Source of the DNA: Glandiceps talaboti
Lineage: Eukaryota > Hemichordata > Enteropneusta > Spengelidae
Reading direction: 5' to 3'
Length of the DNA stretch: 64,000 nucleotides
Assembly (NCBI RefSeq): GCF_964340395.1
Contig: NC_135550.1
Span: 6,490,101-6,554,100 of the forward strand
Shown in pieces: positions 34,409 through 54,560 of the stretch. The notes under the pieces were generated by a model. That model was not told the origin of the DNA and did not search any database. It saw nothing but the letters and a program-made list of their open reading frames with translations. Position 1 is the first letter of the stretch. Every line of letters starts with the position of its first letter. A program made the translations under genes and the position numbers.

Positions 34409-35765
34409 TTATTTTATTTATTATTATCTTTATTTATTTTGCAACCAAACACAAAGAGGTGGTTGAAATCGTACAATTTAAAATCGCAAATACACAGGAA
34501 AACACAGACTAAAAGAGTACAGACAGCAAGGCTAAAATGTTTAAGAATGATTCCTAATGAAATGTTAAAAAGCTAAAGAAAGGTAAGACATAAAAAAATA
34601 CTGATTACTGTTAAAAAGGTCTATACAAGCTCAAAAACATTCTGTCAAGCCATCATTGGTAATTGTACAAAGCGTATGGTATGAAACTGTTTTTGAATCG
34701 TTCGGTTCTACATCTAGGAATACTATATTTTTTTGAGTGACGGGTCTTCCTTGTTGAGGTTGGATTGATCAAGTAATTTAATTTGTCATTACTAATACAT
34801 ATTTTCCCAAAAAATGATTGGCATATTGTATCTCTCCTCTGCGTTAGAGTTTTGATATTGGTAGGGACACATTCCGGATATGTCTGAGGAAAAATGATCC
34901 GGAATGCTCTTTTTTGTACCATCTCAATTTGTTGTGCTTGATCACTTGTAAGTGCATTATGCCACAGTGGACATGCGTATTCTACAACTGGTCGTATAAT
35001 TGAGGTATAGTACAGCAATAAGTGCTTAGTACTCAATCCTGATCTCTTGAGTAGAGTAAGAAAATACAACCGTTTAGATGCATTACTGTATATATAATCA
35101 ACATGATCTGACCATGAAAGAGTATTATTTATCATTACCCCGAGAAGTTTCTGAACAGTGATTCTCTCGATGACTGTGTCATTTATTTTGGTGAGGGGAA
35201 TTTCTCGTTGGTCTTTCTTAAATGAGATTATCATGTCTTTTGTTTTGTCTGGATTTAATTTCATATTGTTTGCCTTAGACCAGTCAGTTGTGTAGTTTAT
35301 TGCCTGTTGCATATTACTCCTAGTTGATAAAGTTTCGGACAAAGTGGTATCATCCATGAACTTATGTGACCGAGTTTGTGGTTTCAGGTCGTTAATCATA
35401 ATGAGGAATAGCAAAGGACTCAACCATGAACCTTGTGGGACTGATCCATTCAGTTTGGCCCAGTCAGAGACTTCTTTGCCGAGAATAACACGTTGTTGCC
35501 TATCACTGAGAAAAGCGGCAATCCATTGGGTCAAAATGGGTGATACATTCATATTTGCTATTTTGTCAATCAGGATGTTGTGATCAATTAAGTCGAAGGC
35601 CTTAGAGTAGTCTAACATAACAATGTGGATCTTTTTGCCTTCTTCAGCAGCTGAATACCAATGGTGAAACATATCAATCAAACAGTGTGTAGTTGAAGTG
35701 CCTTTGACAGCGCCATACTGATTTGGATCAAGTTGATTTTTAACTGCTTCTAGAAGCCAATTTCA
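34409..35765 (-). mobile_element. 5'-truncated LINE, family 3, with long RT frame
   Basis: A nearly intact RT frame runs from about 35763 to the stop at 34653. It begins LDPNQYGAVKGTSTTHCLID and then shows VMLDYSKAFDLIDHNIL, NGSVPQGSWLSPLLF, the catalytic FMDD and the NPDKTKDM and LLGVMI motifs. The 3' UTR ends in an A-rich AATAAATAAAG tail near 34409. Upstream of 35765 similarity stops. This is typical of an incomplete reverse-transcribed insertion. The frame is open for over 360 codons, so the insertion is relatively recent. It ends only about 150 bases upstream of GSTZ1 copy B. Confidence 0.87.
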
Positions 35766-35944
35766 CCACGATGTAGTACTCAGACCACTAGAGTATACAT
35801 ATACTAGATAATTTACATTGATTACCAATGTAGTAGGTATTGATCCCCAGAATCTGAAATGAGTGCTAATTGTTAAATGTGCAAACATAACTCTCTTTTT
35901 TTCCTCTGATACCAGGAATCGTCATCTGAACCCAACCATAAAGA

Positions 35945-42779
<6,835 letters not shown>

Positions 42780-43176
42780 GATGTAATGCTTACACAAATA
42801 TTTCAAGAGAAACCACATGGGGGGAGGGGGGGGGGCTTATTTAGTTTTTATCTTGCGAAAACACACACAAACACTAACAATCAAACAAAAAAACAACAAC
42901 AAAAACACAAAAAAAACAAAAAAAAACAACAACAACACTGATAAATATGAACAACAGTGTAATTACAATGTTTCTATGCAACAAGAATTACAATATGTTT
43001 TCCTGTATGTGAAATGGTTTACAATGACCATTTAATGTGTTCTACTATAATTAGATTCAGGGCACTGACAGTGTCAAATATTGTGGATGAGTTTACAAAT
43101 GAGTCTGACTGACTTTAATGTCTTTTATGTGAATCATTTCATTAAGGATTTACCTGGACTTGACCTAGATGTGTCC

Positions 43177-43182
43177 AATAAA
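43177..43182 (+). terminator. Probable poly(A) signal of GSTZ1 copy B
   Basis: AATAAA about 400 bases after the TGA; it is the first canonical signal I found downstream. Confidence 0.45.
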
Positions 43183-44247
43183 GTTAATTGGTGGTAGTTT
43201 TCAATTGAACAGTGATGTGTAAGGGTTGATGATTTTTGACACACACTCTCTCTCTCTCTCATGCTTTTTTCTTGCTCTATAATAACATAATGACAATAAC
43301 TCATATTTCTTTATTTTTCATGTGAACATTTTTATTTCTTATACTTTTTTTCATAACAAAGCCACAACTCAATAATTTCAATTTCTTTAAAAAGTGAGCA
43401 ATGTAATTGCTACAAGGAAACACATTTTTCACTTGAATGGATGTGATAGTTGGTTGAGAAATTGTGTCTATATACAGAGAGGCTCTGAAGTACATAATGC
43501 TATAGCACTGACACTGTAGAAACATTGTAGCAAACTGAAGACAGCATATTACTTATGGAATATCGACTAGTTGGCTACAGGTCTGTACATGTGATAAACA
43601 AATTGCACACAAAAACAGAGTTACATCCGTTCACATGGTTAATAGGTAGAACCATTTAGATTGGTGAATTGACTATCAATGAATGGGGGAAAAAAGCAGT
43701 AATTTAAGTGGTGTGCAGTATTGTTAGTATTAAATGCTTCAACTGTCTTCTTAATGGCCTACTTCCCATTCAGGCCCCTGGGTGTATACACGTATGTCTT
43801 CTTTTTCATTAAATGCACTTCATGTTTTCCCCATTTGAGTAGACCCATCATGTACAAGTAAACATTACTTCCATTCCCCTCCAGTGGGAAACCTACACAA
43901 TAAAACGAATTCTATACATCCGACTGGAATTGGTATCGTCACACACAATACTGTTCAGGGTGTACGATATTATGAGTATGTCATGATATTAAACAAAACA
44001 GTTTAAAAATAGTGCCAATGGCGTTATAGCACAACTGTTCTGAACAATTCTTAAACTACACATCTTTAGCAACATCCCCATCAATTGTTTACATACAGAC
44101 AGACGGACGGACAGACAGACACTTGGACACTTCATCCTACCCACAGCATTACTGAACTTCAGTTCATGATCAGTTGTGGTACAAACCCATTCTAATTGCA
44201 GCTCGTACCACTTTATCACATACAAATTCAATCCACACATTTTATGA
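43183..44247. other. Intergenic stretch between convergent genes
   Basis: Sequence between the 3' ends of GSTZ1 copy B (+) and the RND protein gene (-). It holds a CTCTCT run near 43250 and a short AAAATAGTGCCAATGGCGTT motif at about 44005 that recurs near 15712. No exon seen. Confidence 0.55.
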
Positions 44248-47200
44248 TCAGAGAGATGTCTCCATGTTACAAATCTCATAATGGATTGTTTGAGTTAAAG
44301 AACCATTCATGGGGATTCGTACAGTTTGGTGGTTACCATGGAAACCTTTTCCATTGCAATATTTACATTCTACATCAGTTTTCTTTCTACCAATTATCCA
44401 GTAATAGAAGACCTTGAGAGAACCTGTCTCGCCTTGTGGTCCCATCAAACCGAGAACTGTTGTAAATAAACCTAAGGAAAATATTAACGAAAATCCTATA
44501 GTGCAAAACATGAAGATTGCAAACTGCTTAAAAAACATAATCTTTGCAAACAACATAAATGCTGAAGCTCCAAGAGTAGTGGCCGCACCAGACACGACGG
44601 ATATGCCTACATGCTCCAATGTATCGTTTAACCTACCAAAGCGGTCTTCTTTTGGTGAGAGTCGATAACCTTCAGCGAGGTGAACAACATAATCGACAGC
44701 TAAGCCCACAATCAGAGATAGATTCAGGGATTCCAATAACTGTAAATAGAAAGTACAACTTAGATAGCAAAATTTGCATTCATCAAAATTTGCATTCATC
44801 TGCCAAAGTGAGTATGGATCACATGATCACCTAGATATATGACGACAATATGTCAGTAAAAACTCTCCTTTCCTACAGTGTAGTGTGGGGTTGGATGGTC
44901 TTTATTGTAGTGTGGCGGTTGGGTTGGGCATCACTGCCAAGACTATAATTATGAAAAAGGTCTACAGAATGGTATTAAAACATAAAATGGTAACGTACCC
45001 CGAGTTTCCAACCAGCCATAGGAATAACTGCGATAACACACCAAGTAGTTGCTGCTATGGAAATGGTTGCCATGGCCCCTAGGACTATATTTGTGGTTGT
45101 CATGACGAGGAGTGGAAATGCGAGTGATATTCCTAAGACGACACCTTTGATAGCAGAATCTGACAATGTCTGGTTACAAATGAATGAATAAATAAATAAA
45201 TAAATGCATACATACATACATACATACATACATACATACATACATACATACATACATACATACATACATACAGACACACATACATACACACATACATACA
45301 TACATACATACATACATACATACATACATACATACAGACACACACACAGACACACACACACACACACGGACATTACAGAAATTAAAATCAGAGGATATCT
45401 TTGAAAAATACACTATCACGTTTCTAGGTTTGCGTTTGTTCACATATGGTGATTGAAAAACATGGGTAACGACAGACTAACATATCCTCACCGTTCCATC
45501 TCACTAAAAAAGAAGATTGAATTGTCAAGATTGAGGAAGCCGAATGTCATTTGACTAAACAATGGCCGTCTATGCTTCTGTGACAAACAAGTCATCTTCA
45601 TTAATAACATATTTTGACTCATTTTAAAACTATAAATGACTTACATTATATATACATCCAATTGGATGTTTTATCACTGGTGGGTGTGATGCCACTTTCT
45701 GGAAATATGATTGCCACGTAACATACAAGATAGTTAAGTACCTGTTGTCTTGACACCCATGTGAACTATTGCAATAAAATATATTCATTTCTTTAACTAG
45801 GTGTGGTATAAACAGCATTATGTCTGAACCCATACACAGTAATTACAAATCCACAACAACACAACCATCCAAGGCAGCTTACCAAAAAATCAATTAAAAT
45901 ACATTGAATTGCCTTTTACCTTTTGCACTTTCAAGAAATGAAATAGATTAATTCCTACACTGGTACATTGGAAGGCATTACTCACAGATGGTGGCATCTT
46001 TGTCATCTGGGAATGCACAAAAGTAATAATGCACCAAGGGTTATGGTTTTAACAAACTCAAATAAACTGAATACCTTCCGTAAGCATTGGTGTTCCTATA
46101 TCTTTTGCTATCATCAACATACACAAAAAACATTAACTCGTTAAATTCCAAAGTAACATCTTTCAGATTTACAAGGCTACATAGAAGACACAGCCCCCCC
46201 CCCCCCATGTAGTTAACTCGCATGTAGTTTCCTTGAACATGCATGTGATACTATTATGCATACTAGTATGCAAGAAATTAACTGATTTTGTTAAGTGACC
46301 CTGAAGGGCAAGGATAAGGTCAAAGTCTTAATAAAAAGCTCACATCTAATAATGTAGGGGTAGCATTTGCATGAAGTCTGTACGTAATATAGTTTCGAGT
46401 TATGCAAAAAATATTGATTTTTAGCAACAAAAGAATTCAGTAAAAATTGACATGAGCTCCAAGAATCACAATTGAGTATCTCCCTGCCTGTATTATTTGT
46501 GAACATGATTTAAAAGAAACAGAACATAAATGAACACCACTGATTGCATGTGACATGCAAGAAATTGATAGATTTTGACAATTGACCCTCAGGGTCAAGC
46601 GTCAAAGTATCATAAGATATATTGTACCTGATAATATAGGGGTAGACACTTGAATGAAGTCTCTATGTATTATAATTTTTGAGTTATATAGAAATTATTG
46701 ATTTAGAAATCCAAATATGATCGCCATTCAGTCAAATTTGCATGTTTCATAAAACAAAGTGACATGCATATGTCCCACACGATATGTCACCTATGTACAT
46801 GGTATGAATGAAATTGCATTTTACATGCCTAAGAAATGACATATTATGCATGCATGCATGCACACAAGCACAGAGGGACGGATGGATGGAGCCCATTGCA
46901 GTAGTGGGGGGGGGGGGGGGGGCTAAAGTGCATGTACGTTTATTTCCAATGTATGTACCAAATTACATGAAATTTGAAGCTTGTATTGCATATATTGCCT
47001 AATTACTAAAAATCTTTAATTATGCAAATATTAATTAAAGTTAAATATTAAATCAACAAGTACATTATAGTACACAAGTGCATTATCACCAATGTATGTA
47101 CCAAATTATATGAAATTTGAAGCTGTGAAACTGTAAGCAATTATGTAAAATTAAACAACACGTTAACAATCTTACTCTTCTTAATGTATCGTAATGCTTC

Positions 47201-50047
47201 TTGTCGGCAAATAATAAAAAATCAGATAAATAAAAGTCAATGAATGTGAAACACGCGACATTACAAGTGTTTATATATATCTAGTCTAGCCGTTTTTTAT
47301 TTATTTTGCCATAATATGGGGAGATCATATTTTAGCATTTATACCCACAGACACTGCCAATTAGTCAGAAAGTGTGAGTAAATATCGGTAAATGTTGGTT
47401 AATAAGACATGTAGAGTGTAGTTTTTGTTTACTGATGTCTGTTACAACCACTAGCAATGTATTTTTTCACAATGCTGTTGAGTTTTGTTCACCTAGTGAC
47501 TACGCTCGCCATAGGCTACGTGCTATCCATGTCTCTTTATGACGTCATAAAATCCCGTGGTCTAGGTGGGACCGGAAATACCCGAAAACTCTCGAAGTAA
47601 ATCCGAAGGGAAGTGACTGAAAAAGGGTCATTTTAAGGTGTTTGCAGACGCTTTTGAAAAGTTTTAAAACCAGAATGCATTTCACAAACATGTCGTCTAG
47701 CAAATTAGCGATAGTGAATGTGAGCATTTTGAATCACCTTTAAAGTACTCATATCGTCAATGTATGACGTAAATTATTTGAAATTTGAAGCTTACATTCT
47801 TAAACTATTGCCCAATTACCGAAAAGCATGGATTATGCAAATAACTTCTTTCGTTCCACTAATCAACATATTTAACGAAAAAATTATACAATCCAAAGTT
47901 GAATCTGTTCTTGTCTTTAAAGGTTTTTTTTTAAATGAAGTAGTCAGATTATCAGACCAAACACACGCTGTTTTACCTGTGCCTGAAATGATGCTCGTCA
48001 CGTCCCTCTCATCCGGCTCTTCGCCAATCACATCCATAAATTCGTTGTTATCTCCATTCACAATGCCAGTATATCCATTCGTCAGCCAGTAACCAAGACC
48101 CGTCTCAAAGTAACGATAGAAGGTTTTGTGTAATTTGGAAGTGTCAAATATAGTGGGATTGACTTCCATTAAAGTACGCATCTTGGCTTCATTGATTGGC
48201 ATACTAAGATCGGTGTTGTTAGGATAGTCCACCAGGTCCAGATACTACATAGAGAGTACGGATACTCAATTGGAAATTGATCAAACTATAGTCGTATATC
48301 CAGGACTGCAAGTCCGCAATTCCTATTTCCAAAGGTTTTGGCGCCTAGCTTGTGACCCCCACCTCTTAAGGTAATTTATACAATCCGTAGTTTCATTTCA
48401 TCAAATGTGCGCTATATGATGCTTGTGATATAAAGGTGTTGTAACTGTCAGCCGCGTGTCTGCGAAACATGGTTTATTTTCGCAGAAACAATAGAGTCCA
48501 ACCTTAGGCAACTATAAAACCCATTCAAGATAGCAGTCTTATCTGAGATATAACACTCATGTATCCCCTGTATTCATTTACTCTAAGAAATCGGGCAATT
48601 TTTCCCATGTTTAAATCACCAACACGTCATTTATTGAAGTTCTACATATACTACATTACCTTTCATACGGTGATCAATCTGGTCTTAACTACAAACCGTG
48701 TTCTATATTCTAGCATATTATCGCATTACTACAATTCCTAGGATCCTGCCTCTGGTTATTATTCCATATTTGAATAACGTCACTGCGGAGTAGGGTATGC
48801 AAAGTAAACTCGCCTCATATACAAATCGTACACATCAAATGGCATCTCGATATTGAATGTAAAACTCGTGGTTCACGCCTATGGTTAGATTTGGACATCC
48901 AGTACAACAATAATTGTTCAAAACTATAAAGAATTTTACTCAAAGAGTGAACGCCTATACAAGAGAATTAAAATTTACTTACTTCATAGAATTCATACAT
49001 GTCATTAATAAAGCATTTCACTTCGACTTCTCCAGTCACAATATCTCGTCGTATGTGTAACCTTTCACTCTCTTCCACAGTAAGATTTCTAATCCTAGTA
49101 CAAAAATTCTGTTGAAAAACGAAGAAAATTTGTTAAACTTTTTGTGGCGGGGAGGGGATGGGTTAAATGCATAACTAAGTGTATATAGAAGACTAGTATA
49201 GACACCCATCATGTAAATATAGTAACCGGTCATGATTGAAAACATCCCGTTTCTTTATCTATCAAAAAAGTCTATAATATGTTGTCTTTGTCATCAATAT
49301 TCTTTAAAGTTTACTCAGAGGTGGGGGGGGGCGTCTGCATTTTTTGGGAAAAAAATTATCGCAAGCCAAACTTGTAAAAGGAAGTTACGAACTCAAGACA
49401 AAACATAACAAAAGGTGGCATATGCCGGTGCGCATGCGCATGTAAGTCAGGCGTTGTTGTTTTTTTCTATGTATTGTAAATTTCAGTTTTTACATGTCGG
49501 TAAACACTTTAGTTACTACTCAGACAATTATAGTGGTCTGAGGTTATTATGATCAAATCTCTAGTGGAGAGTAATTGTAACTCACCTTCATAGCTTCTTG
49601 ACTAAGAGTAGGATTTAGATCAAAGGTATTGTCCCAGACTGTGTCCCCAGTACATTCGTAGTCAGTATGATGACATGACGACAAATCTTGGTTCTGTAGA
49701 CCCCATACTATATAAACGACTGTGCTTTTCTGTAAAGAACTTGATTTGAATGCATTCAGCATCTTTCTCTTGAACTGGACAAAGTTATTACCATCTTCAA
49801 AGACTTGAACCTGTATTTTTTAAACAAATCAGAGTGGAAAGTCTAGACAGAGTAACACGCACGTACAGAGAGAGGCAAATACCCAGGAAATTAGCTGATT
49901 CCCTTAGTTATATTGTACATCTATAGAGCGTCTCCTGTACCGACTGGTCTTGTTACGAAAGGTTACGGCTCGTCATTGTAGCACAGGATTATGAAAGCAA
50001 AACTATACATAACATGCAAACTTGAAAGCACACACACATACATACAA

Positions 50048-50088
<41 letters not shown>

Positions 50089-52694
50089 CGGTTCAGAGAT
50101 ACAGTAAAAGTTCATACAGGGTAAATGTATAGCTAGCTTAGGGCTCCCGTTTCTCATCGTAACACCTTAATAATGATGGGTCGGTCGATTAAAACATTTA
50201 AAAGGAGTAATAGAAATATAAGTATGTGTTCATGTTGGCGGACGGTGTCACTTTCATTTCATAATCATAATTTTAACAGTATGAATGACTTTGAAATGAC
50301 AATTAAAATTTAATAGAAGGAAAAAGAACAATTTGTTTTAGCAATAAACGACAATTTTCGCTCAGATACGTGCTCATGGGGTCGCCATCTTACAATCAGT
50401 GACGTCACGTGGTGAATCATGTCTTAGAGGGCGTCATTTTAAAACAATTTTTCGCCAGATTGAAGAAATATAGGGTCGGTCACGTCATGAGTACGGCCGC
50501 CCTCAGCGGTTTCGTTTGATTGTAACTATTTTACTACAATGTGGCTAACTTACCTCTTCCTCTTGAGGTCGTAACTTCGTAACAAAGTAAGAAAAGATTG
50601 TTATCGCAACGACAAAGAACAGTAGTATAATCCATCGCCACACTTTGTGAGTGACAAATCTAAAATATGGCCCCATGAAAAAACGAACTAAAGCCCTCTT
50701 CTGATTTTGAGGAGTGGTGGAATCCACTCGCAATTCATCTCTCTTTTCTGGAAGGTGCGCACTCTTCTGGAAAGGGCGACAGCAACACCAAATACAATTA
50801 CGCCAGGAGTTATGATAAGTGATGACAACAGTCGGTAAAAATATAATAACTGTAAGGTAATTGACTAATACTAAGATTCCAGCGAAGATGCCGAACGATT
50901 TTACTCCAAGTAGAGGTGAGGTGGCGTTAACGAAAAAAGCTACGGCTGTGGTCAGGGAAGTGATCAACATTGTCACCGAAGCTCGTCTATAAGCATCGGA
51001 AAGTCGATATTCAAGTCCCGGATAAATTTCGAAACCAGTCGATCTCCAGGTATCCATGAAAACGAAGATATCATCGGCACCGATTCCAAGAATTATGAAG
51101 ATAGATAAAATATGAAATGTTCCGAAGAAACGATAATCAAGAACATATCTGTAGAACAGGTTGGCGCCAAAAAATGACGTCATTATACCGAGAACGGCGA
51201 ATCCAGCTATCCACAACGAACCAGTTTGGAACCAGAGGAAACCAAATATGAAGGCAAAGCTACCGGCTACTAGGATAGTGTCATATGTTATTTGAGTGTC
51301 TAGATGTGCCTGCCAGAGTGGTTTACTAGAGTACGTTATCGCCAAGTTTCTATACCCTTTAGAAAACAGGTCCCGAAAGTGAGAATTGTACGTGGTGGTG
51401 ATAAAATCTGCCTGAGCATTCTCCATTTCCTCATCGGTTGAATAACCTTCTAAAGGAAAACCCATTGGTATGATAGAGCGAGTAATTGAGGATTCTGCTT
51501 TATCATTGGTCCCATCAATAAGTGCATCCTTGCCGAGGTGATAATAAAAAGCAGATTTCAGAAAGGGTGATGATATTGCAGCATACAGCACCGCTGGAAT
51601 ATTGTCGAAACTCGGATCGTTGAAGACTGAACCCAAGGCAGAGTACGTACCGTCAAAGTAACGAACTATAGAGATAGGTTTTACGCAGTCACCTTGTGTA
51701 TCTAATTGACAATAATCCGTATAGTTAGGTTTACTGATTAGTTCGTCTTCTAGGTCTCGTATAGCCTGCAGACTTTCTTTAGTAAACACGTTGCCGTCTG
51801 TGTTTTCATAGAATATATGAATATTGTGATGCATTGTTGAACGTATTCCACTTTCTTCCGATGTCCCTACATTGTGCGAATATTTGGTGAACTGTTTGTC
51901 TCTTGCTTTCCATGCAACGGCTCTCAACCACAGGTCTTCGTCTGTGAGTTGCAGGGGTAGATCATTGAATACCGTGGGAAAGACAGTCTGGCCACATAAG
52001 ATCAGGATAATGGTGACCACAGGAAATGATAAAACAAAGGAGAGTGTCACAGCTAAAATAGAACGGAAACAAAACAATTGCATTAATATTGAACCCGGCT
52101 CTCAATTCTGTCCTTGCATTCTTATGGTGCAAACTTCATAGTATCAAAAGGTGATTTTTTTCGACGTAGCAATGAATTACACTGTTGTCAACTCAAAATA
52201 GTAGTAATACCAAATAGCTCCACACGACATCTATCTAATACTAGCCCATGTTAATGTACGTTAAGGCAGAATCCCCTCGGGACAGTTTCCCAGAAAATCA
52301 AAGTTCTCCAAATTTTCCAATTCAAAGCTTCTTCCTGGTCCTTTTCGAATAATAATTTATGAGGTTTCCCGTCTTCTTTTCAAGGAACTCGACATTCATT
52401 TACTTTAAAATTTCCAGTTACTAGTAACACGAATTATTTCAACAAAGTATAAGCAAAAGTTTCAGATTGTTCCTTACTAGTAAAACAAGACACTTTAATA
52501 GAACACACAACTTCAGAAAAGTAAGCGTTTAATATTTGGTAAGTTCTAAACCATTGTACAACTTGCATTTTGGTACATGACAAGACATTTAAACTTCCAT
52601 GCACACCTCACTTACCAAATGTAGTTTTGGGTCGATTGACAATCAGCCTACACCAAGCCAATGGTTCTTTGTGTTGTGCTTTGTCGTCGGCCAT
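44248..52694 (-). CDS. Dispatched/Patched-type RND membrane protein, 1010 residues
   Basis: Nine minus-strand exons: 52616-52694 (ATG), 50554-52052, 49586-49810, 48983-49108, 47977-48244, 45986-46006 (21-bp microexon), 45645-45796, 44999-45169 and 44248-44739 (TGA). They total 3033 bases in phase. TM1 is at about 27-47, followed by a large extracellular loop. A sterol-sensing-domain block of TM2-6 spans about 281-446 and includes LGIGADDIFVFMDTW (DD at 353-354). TM7 ends near 525. A second Cys-containing loop follows, then TM8-12 with GLAVDYVVHLAEGY in TM10. Twelve TMs in two RND halves with GADD/GxxxD charged motifs are typical of Dispatched-like transporters of lipid-modified or sterol cargo. 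The substrate is unknown. The two small central exons (45986-46006, 45645-45796) are less certain than the rest. Confidence 0.88.
45200..45370. repeat. (CATA)n / (CA)n microsatellite
   Basis: ATAC repeats with CAGACACACA interruptions, in an intron of the RND gene just upstream (gene sense) of exon 44999-45169. Its Met-Tyr-Val-Cys frames are artefacts. Confidence 0.95.
46240..47850. repeat. Dispersed repeat cluster in RND-gene intron
   Basis: Two diverged copies of a roughly 200-base unit lie at about 46245-46430 and 46555-46710 (ATGCAAGAAATT, GTCAAAGT, TATAGGGGTAG, ATGAAGTCT). Three copies of AATGTATGTACCAAATTA...ATGAAATTTGAAGCT then lie at 46950, 47091 and 47758. A poly-G run occurs at 46908-46922. 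No protein motif. Confidence 0.7.
50049..50089. repeat. (GACA)n microsatellite
   Basis: About ten CAGA units in the RND-gene intron between exons 49586-49810 and 50554-52052. Confidence 0.95.
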
Positions 52695-53356
52695 CTTTGA
52701 TTTGAATTTTTTTCACAAGAGACACAGCGAAAATTTGGATTTATATTATGTTTCACTTCAATGTTCGTCAAAGGCGTAGAATAATATCAATAGCACAGTC
52801 ATCCTGCTATAGTTCTGGTCCTGAGAATAGACAAGTCAAGATATAGCTTCTGAATAAATAACAAAAGAAATATTAAATAGTCAAAATGTGTCACAGTGAC
52901 TGGGTGGGGGGGGGGGGGTTAGTTCTGTTATATTCTGAAGTACATGTACATATAATCTCATGGTAACATTAATGCATGCAGGGCCTGCCTATACGCATTA
53001 GTATGACGTCATTACATGCGAGTCATATGGGAATCATCAGAATGTATGGGGGCTGAGGAGAAATGGGAGGGTGCATGATTATTTTGAGAGCGCTAGGGGA
53101 AGGCGCTTCGAAAAATATCTGACTCTACGTGTATTATTTTCATCTCAGCCCACCCCCTCCCCTTGCCGTTCACACCCTAAACACAACAAAGTTTGACTGC
53201 GAACGACTCAATATCATTTTCCGTCGTATTTAATAACAAATCGTTTATTACCCTCCTAACAGGATGGAACTGCATGCAACACGGATTTTCTGGTATATCC
53301 ATCATCGCGGGAGTTCGAAATCACGGTATTGTCGACATGTCACAGGCCATGACGTT
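52695..53356. other. 5' flank of the RND gene
   Basis: Includes a poly-G run at 52907-52918 and GC-poor sequence. No TATA box stands out on the minus strand close to the ATG at 52694. No exon recognised. Confidence 0.5.
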
Positions 53357-54560
53357 AGGGACCGGTCAGTTTCTTCGGCCTGGGGGGGGGCGGTGGATTG
53401 GGGGGTCACCTTTTTTTAATTGGCGGGGGGGTCATGGTGTTTTGAAAATTGTGGATGGGGTCAATGTGTTTTGGATTGTGACGGAGGAAAAAAATCCTTT
53501 TCTACAATGGCATATAGCCTTGTCTGAAATGTGGTACATGTAAATATTTGTTCTTGTCCCTGTTTCTTACATAAATTCTTTAATATTACTTATTAGTTCA
53601 AACATAACTATACATATACGTATACATACACATATACATATACACGTATTACCTAGCTACCACACTAGTTACAGAACATGTCATGTAAATGTTTGGCTGT
53701 TTCACAATCAATGCTTCACTTATATTGCACTTTGGGACAAAAGTGAACTTCAAAGTTTTGTAATGGTAATCTTCATAGATAGTTTATAAAAGAAGTTAAT
53801 CTAAATTGTTCTACTCGTCAGTATGAACTTGACAGAAGGGATTAATACACTTTCTATTTTGAACACTACATGTTATGGACACTACAAATCACCACATCTC
53901 ATCAGATTCCAGTTTCTATTATACACTATGTATGACCACCTAAAGTTCTCTAACATACCGGTGACTTTACTATAGATGCAATATTAAAGCCCCTATACCA
54001 ATGTTACGGGCCCATTTTTATGTGACATGGGAAATTTACATTTACGTTAGCTTTTCGAAGCTTGGAAATATTACCTCAAAGGCTATAAATAACCTAAACA
54101 TTGCCTTAATAGAAGCAAAAAACTCCCTCACCCCCAGAGGCCACTCATGCATTCAACCAACAATCATATGCACCAACAACCTTTTTACTGTCATAATGGT
54201 ATTAAACTTTTCTTAAATATTTTCAGCCTATTCTAAGTTGAGATGATATTGTCTTTTAAAAATGTGAAATGTTTGCCAAGATACCCCCTTAAACTCCAAA
54301 TCTCCCCTACCAATGATACTGCCATTATATGTGCTGACCTTTACTACATGTGTATAATGATGCCATTTAACTTTTTAAGAACATATTTCAACCCTATGTA
54401 AGTTATAAAGCATATATAGTTTATGATACTTGATGGTGCTGTCTTGTAAAGCATGGATTAATTTATTGCTTGAAAGGGTCTGAATAGCCTAAATATTGGC
54501 TTGAAGAGTAAAGTTCTTCCAGGGCTTCTAGAGGGAGACCCCTCGGACCCCTCCCTGCCT
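53357..54560 (+). repeat. Dispersed repeat, copy 2, longer version
   Basis: Starts TTAGGGACCGGTCAGTTTC, like the Harbinger-like end at 25579. It has a G-rich segment (53384-53460) absent from copy 1, then aligns with 31130-31480 and ends in AGGGAGACCCCTCGGACCCC. It is probably a non-autonomous DNA element; the right terminus was not resolved. Confidence 0.65.
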
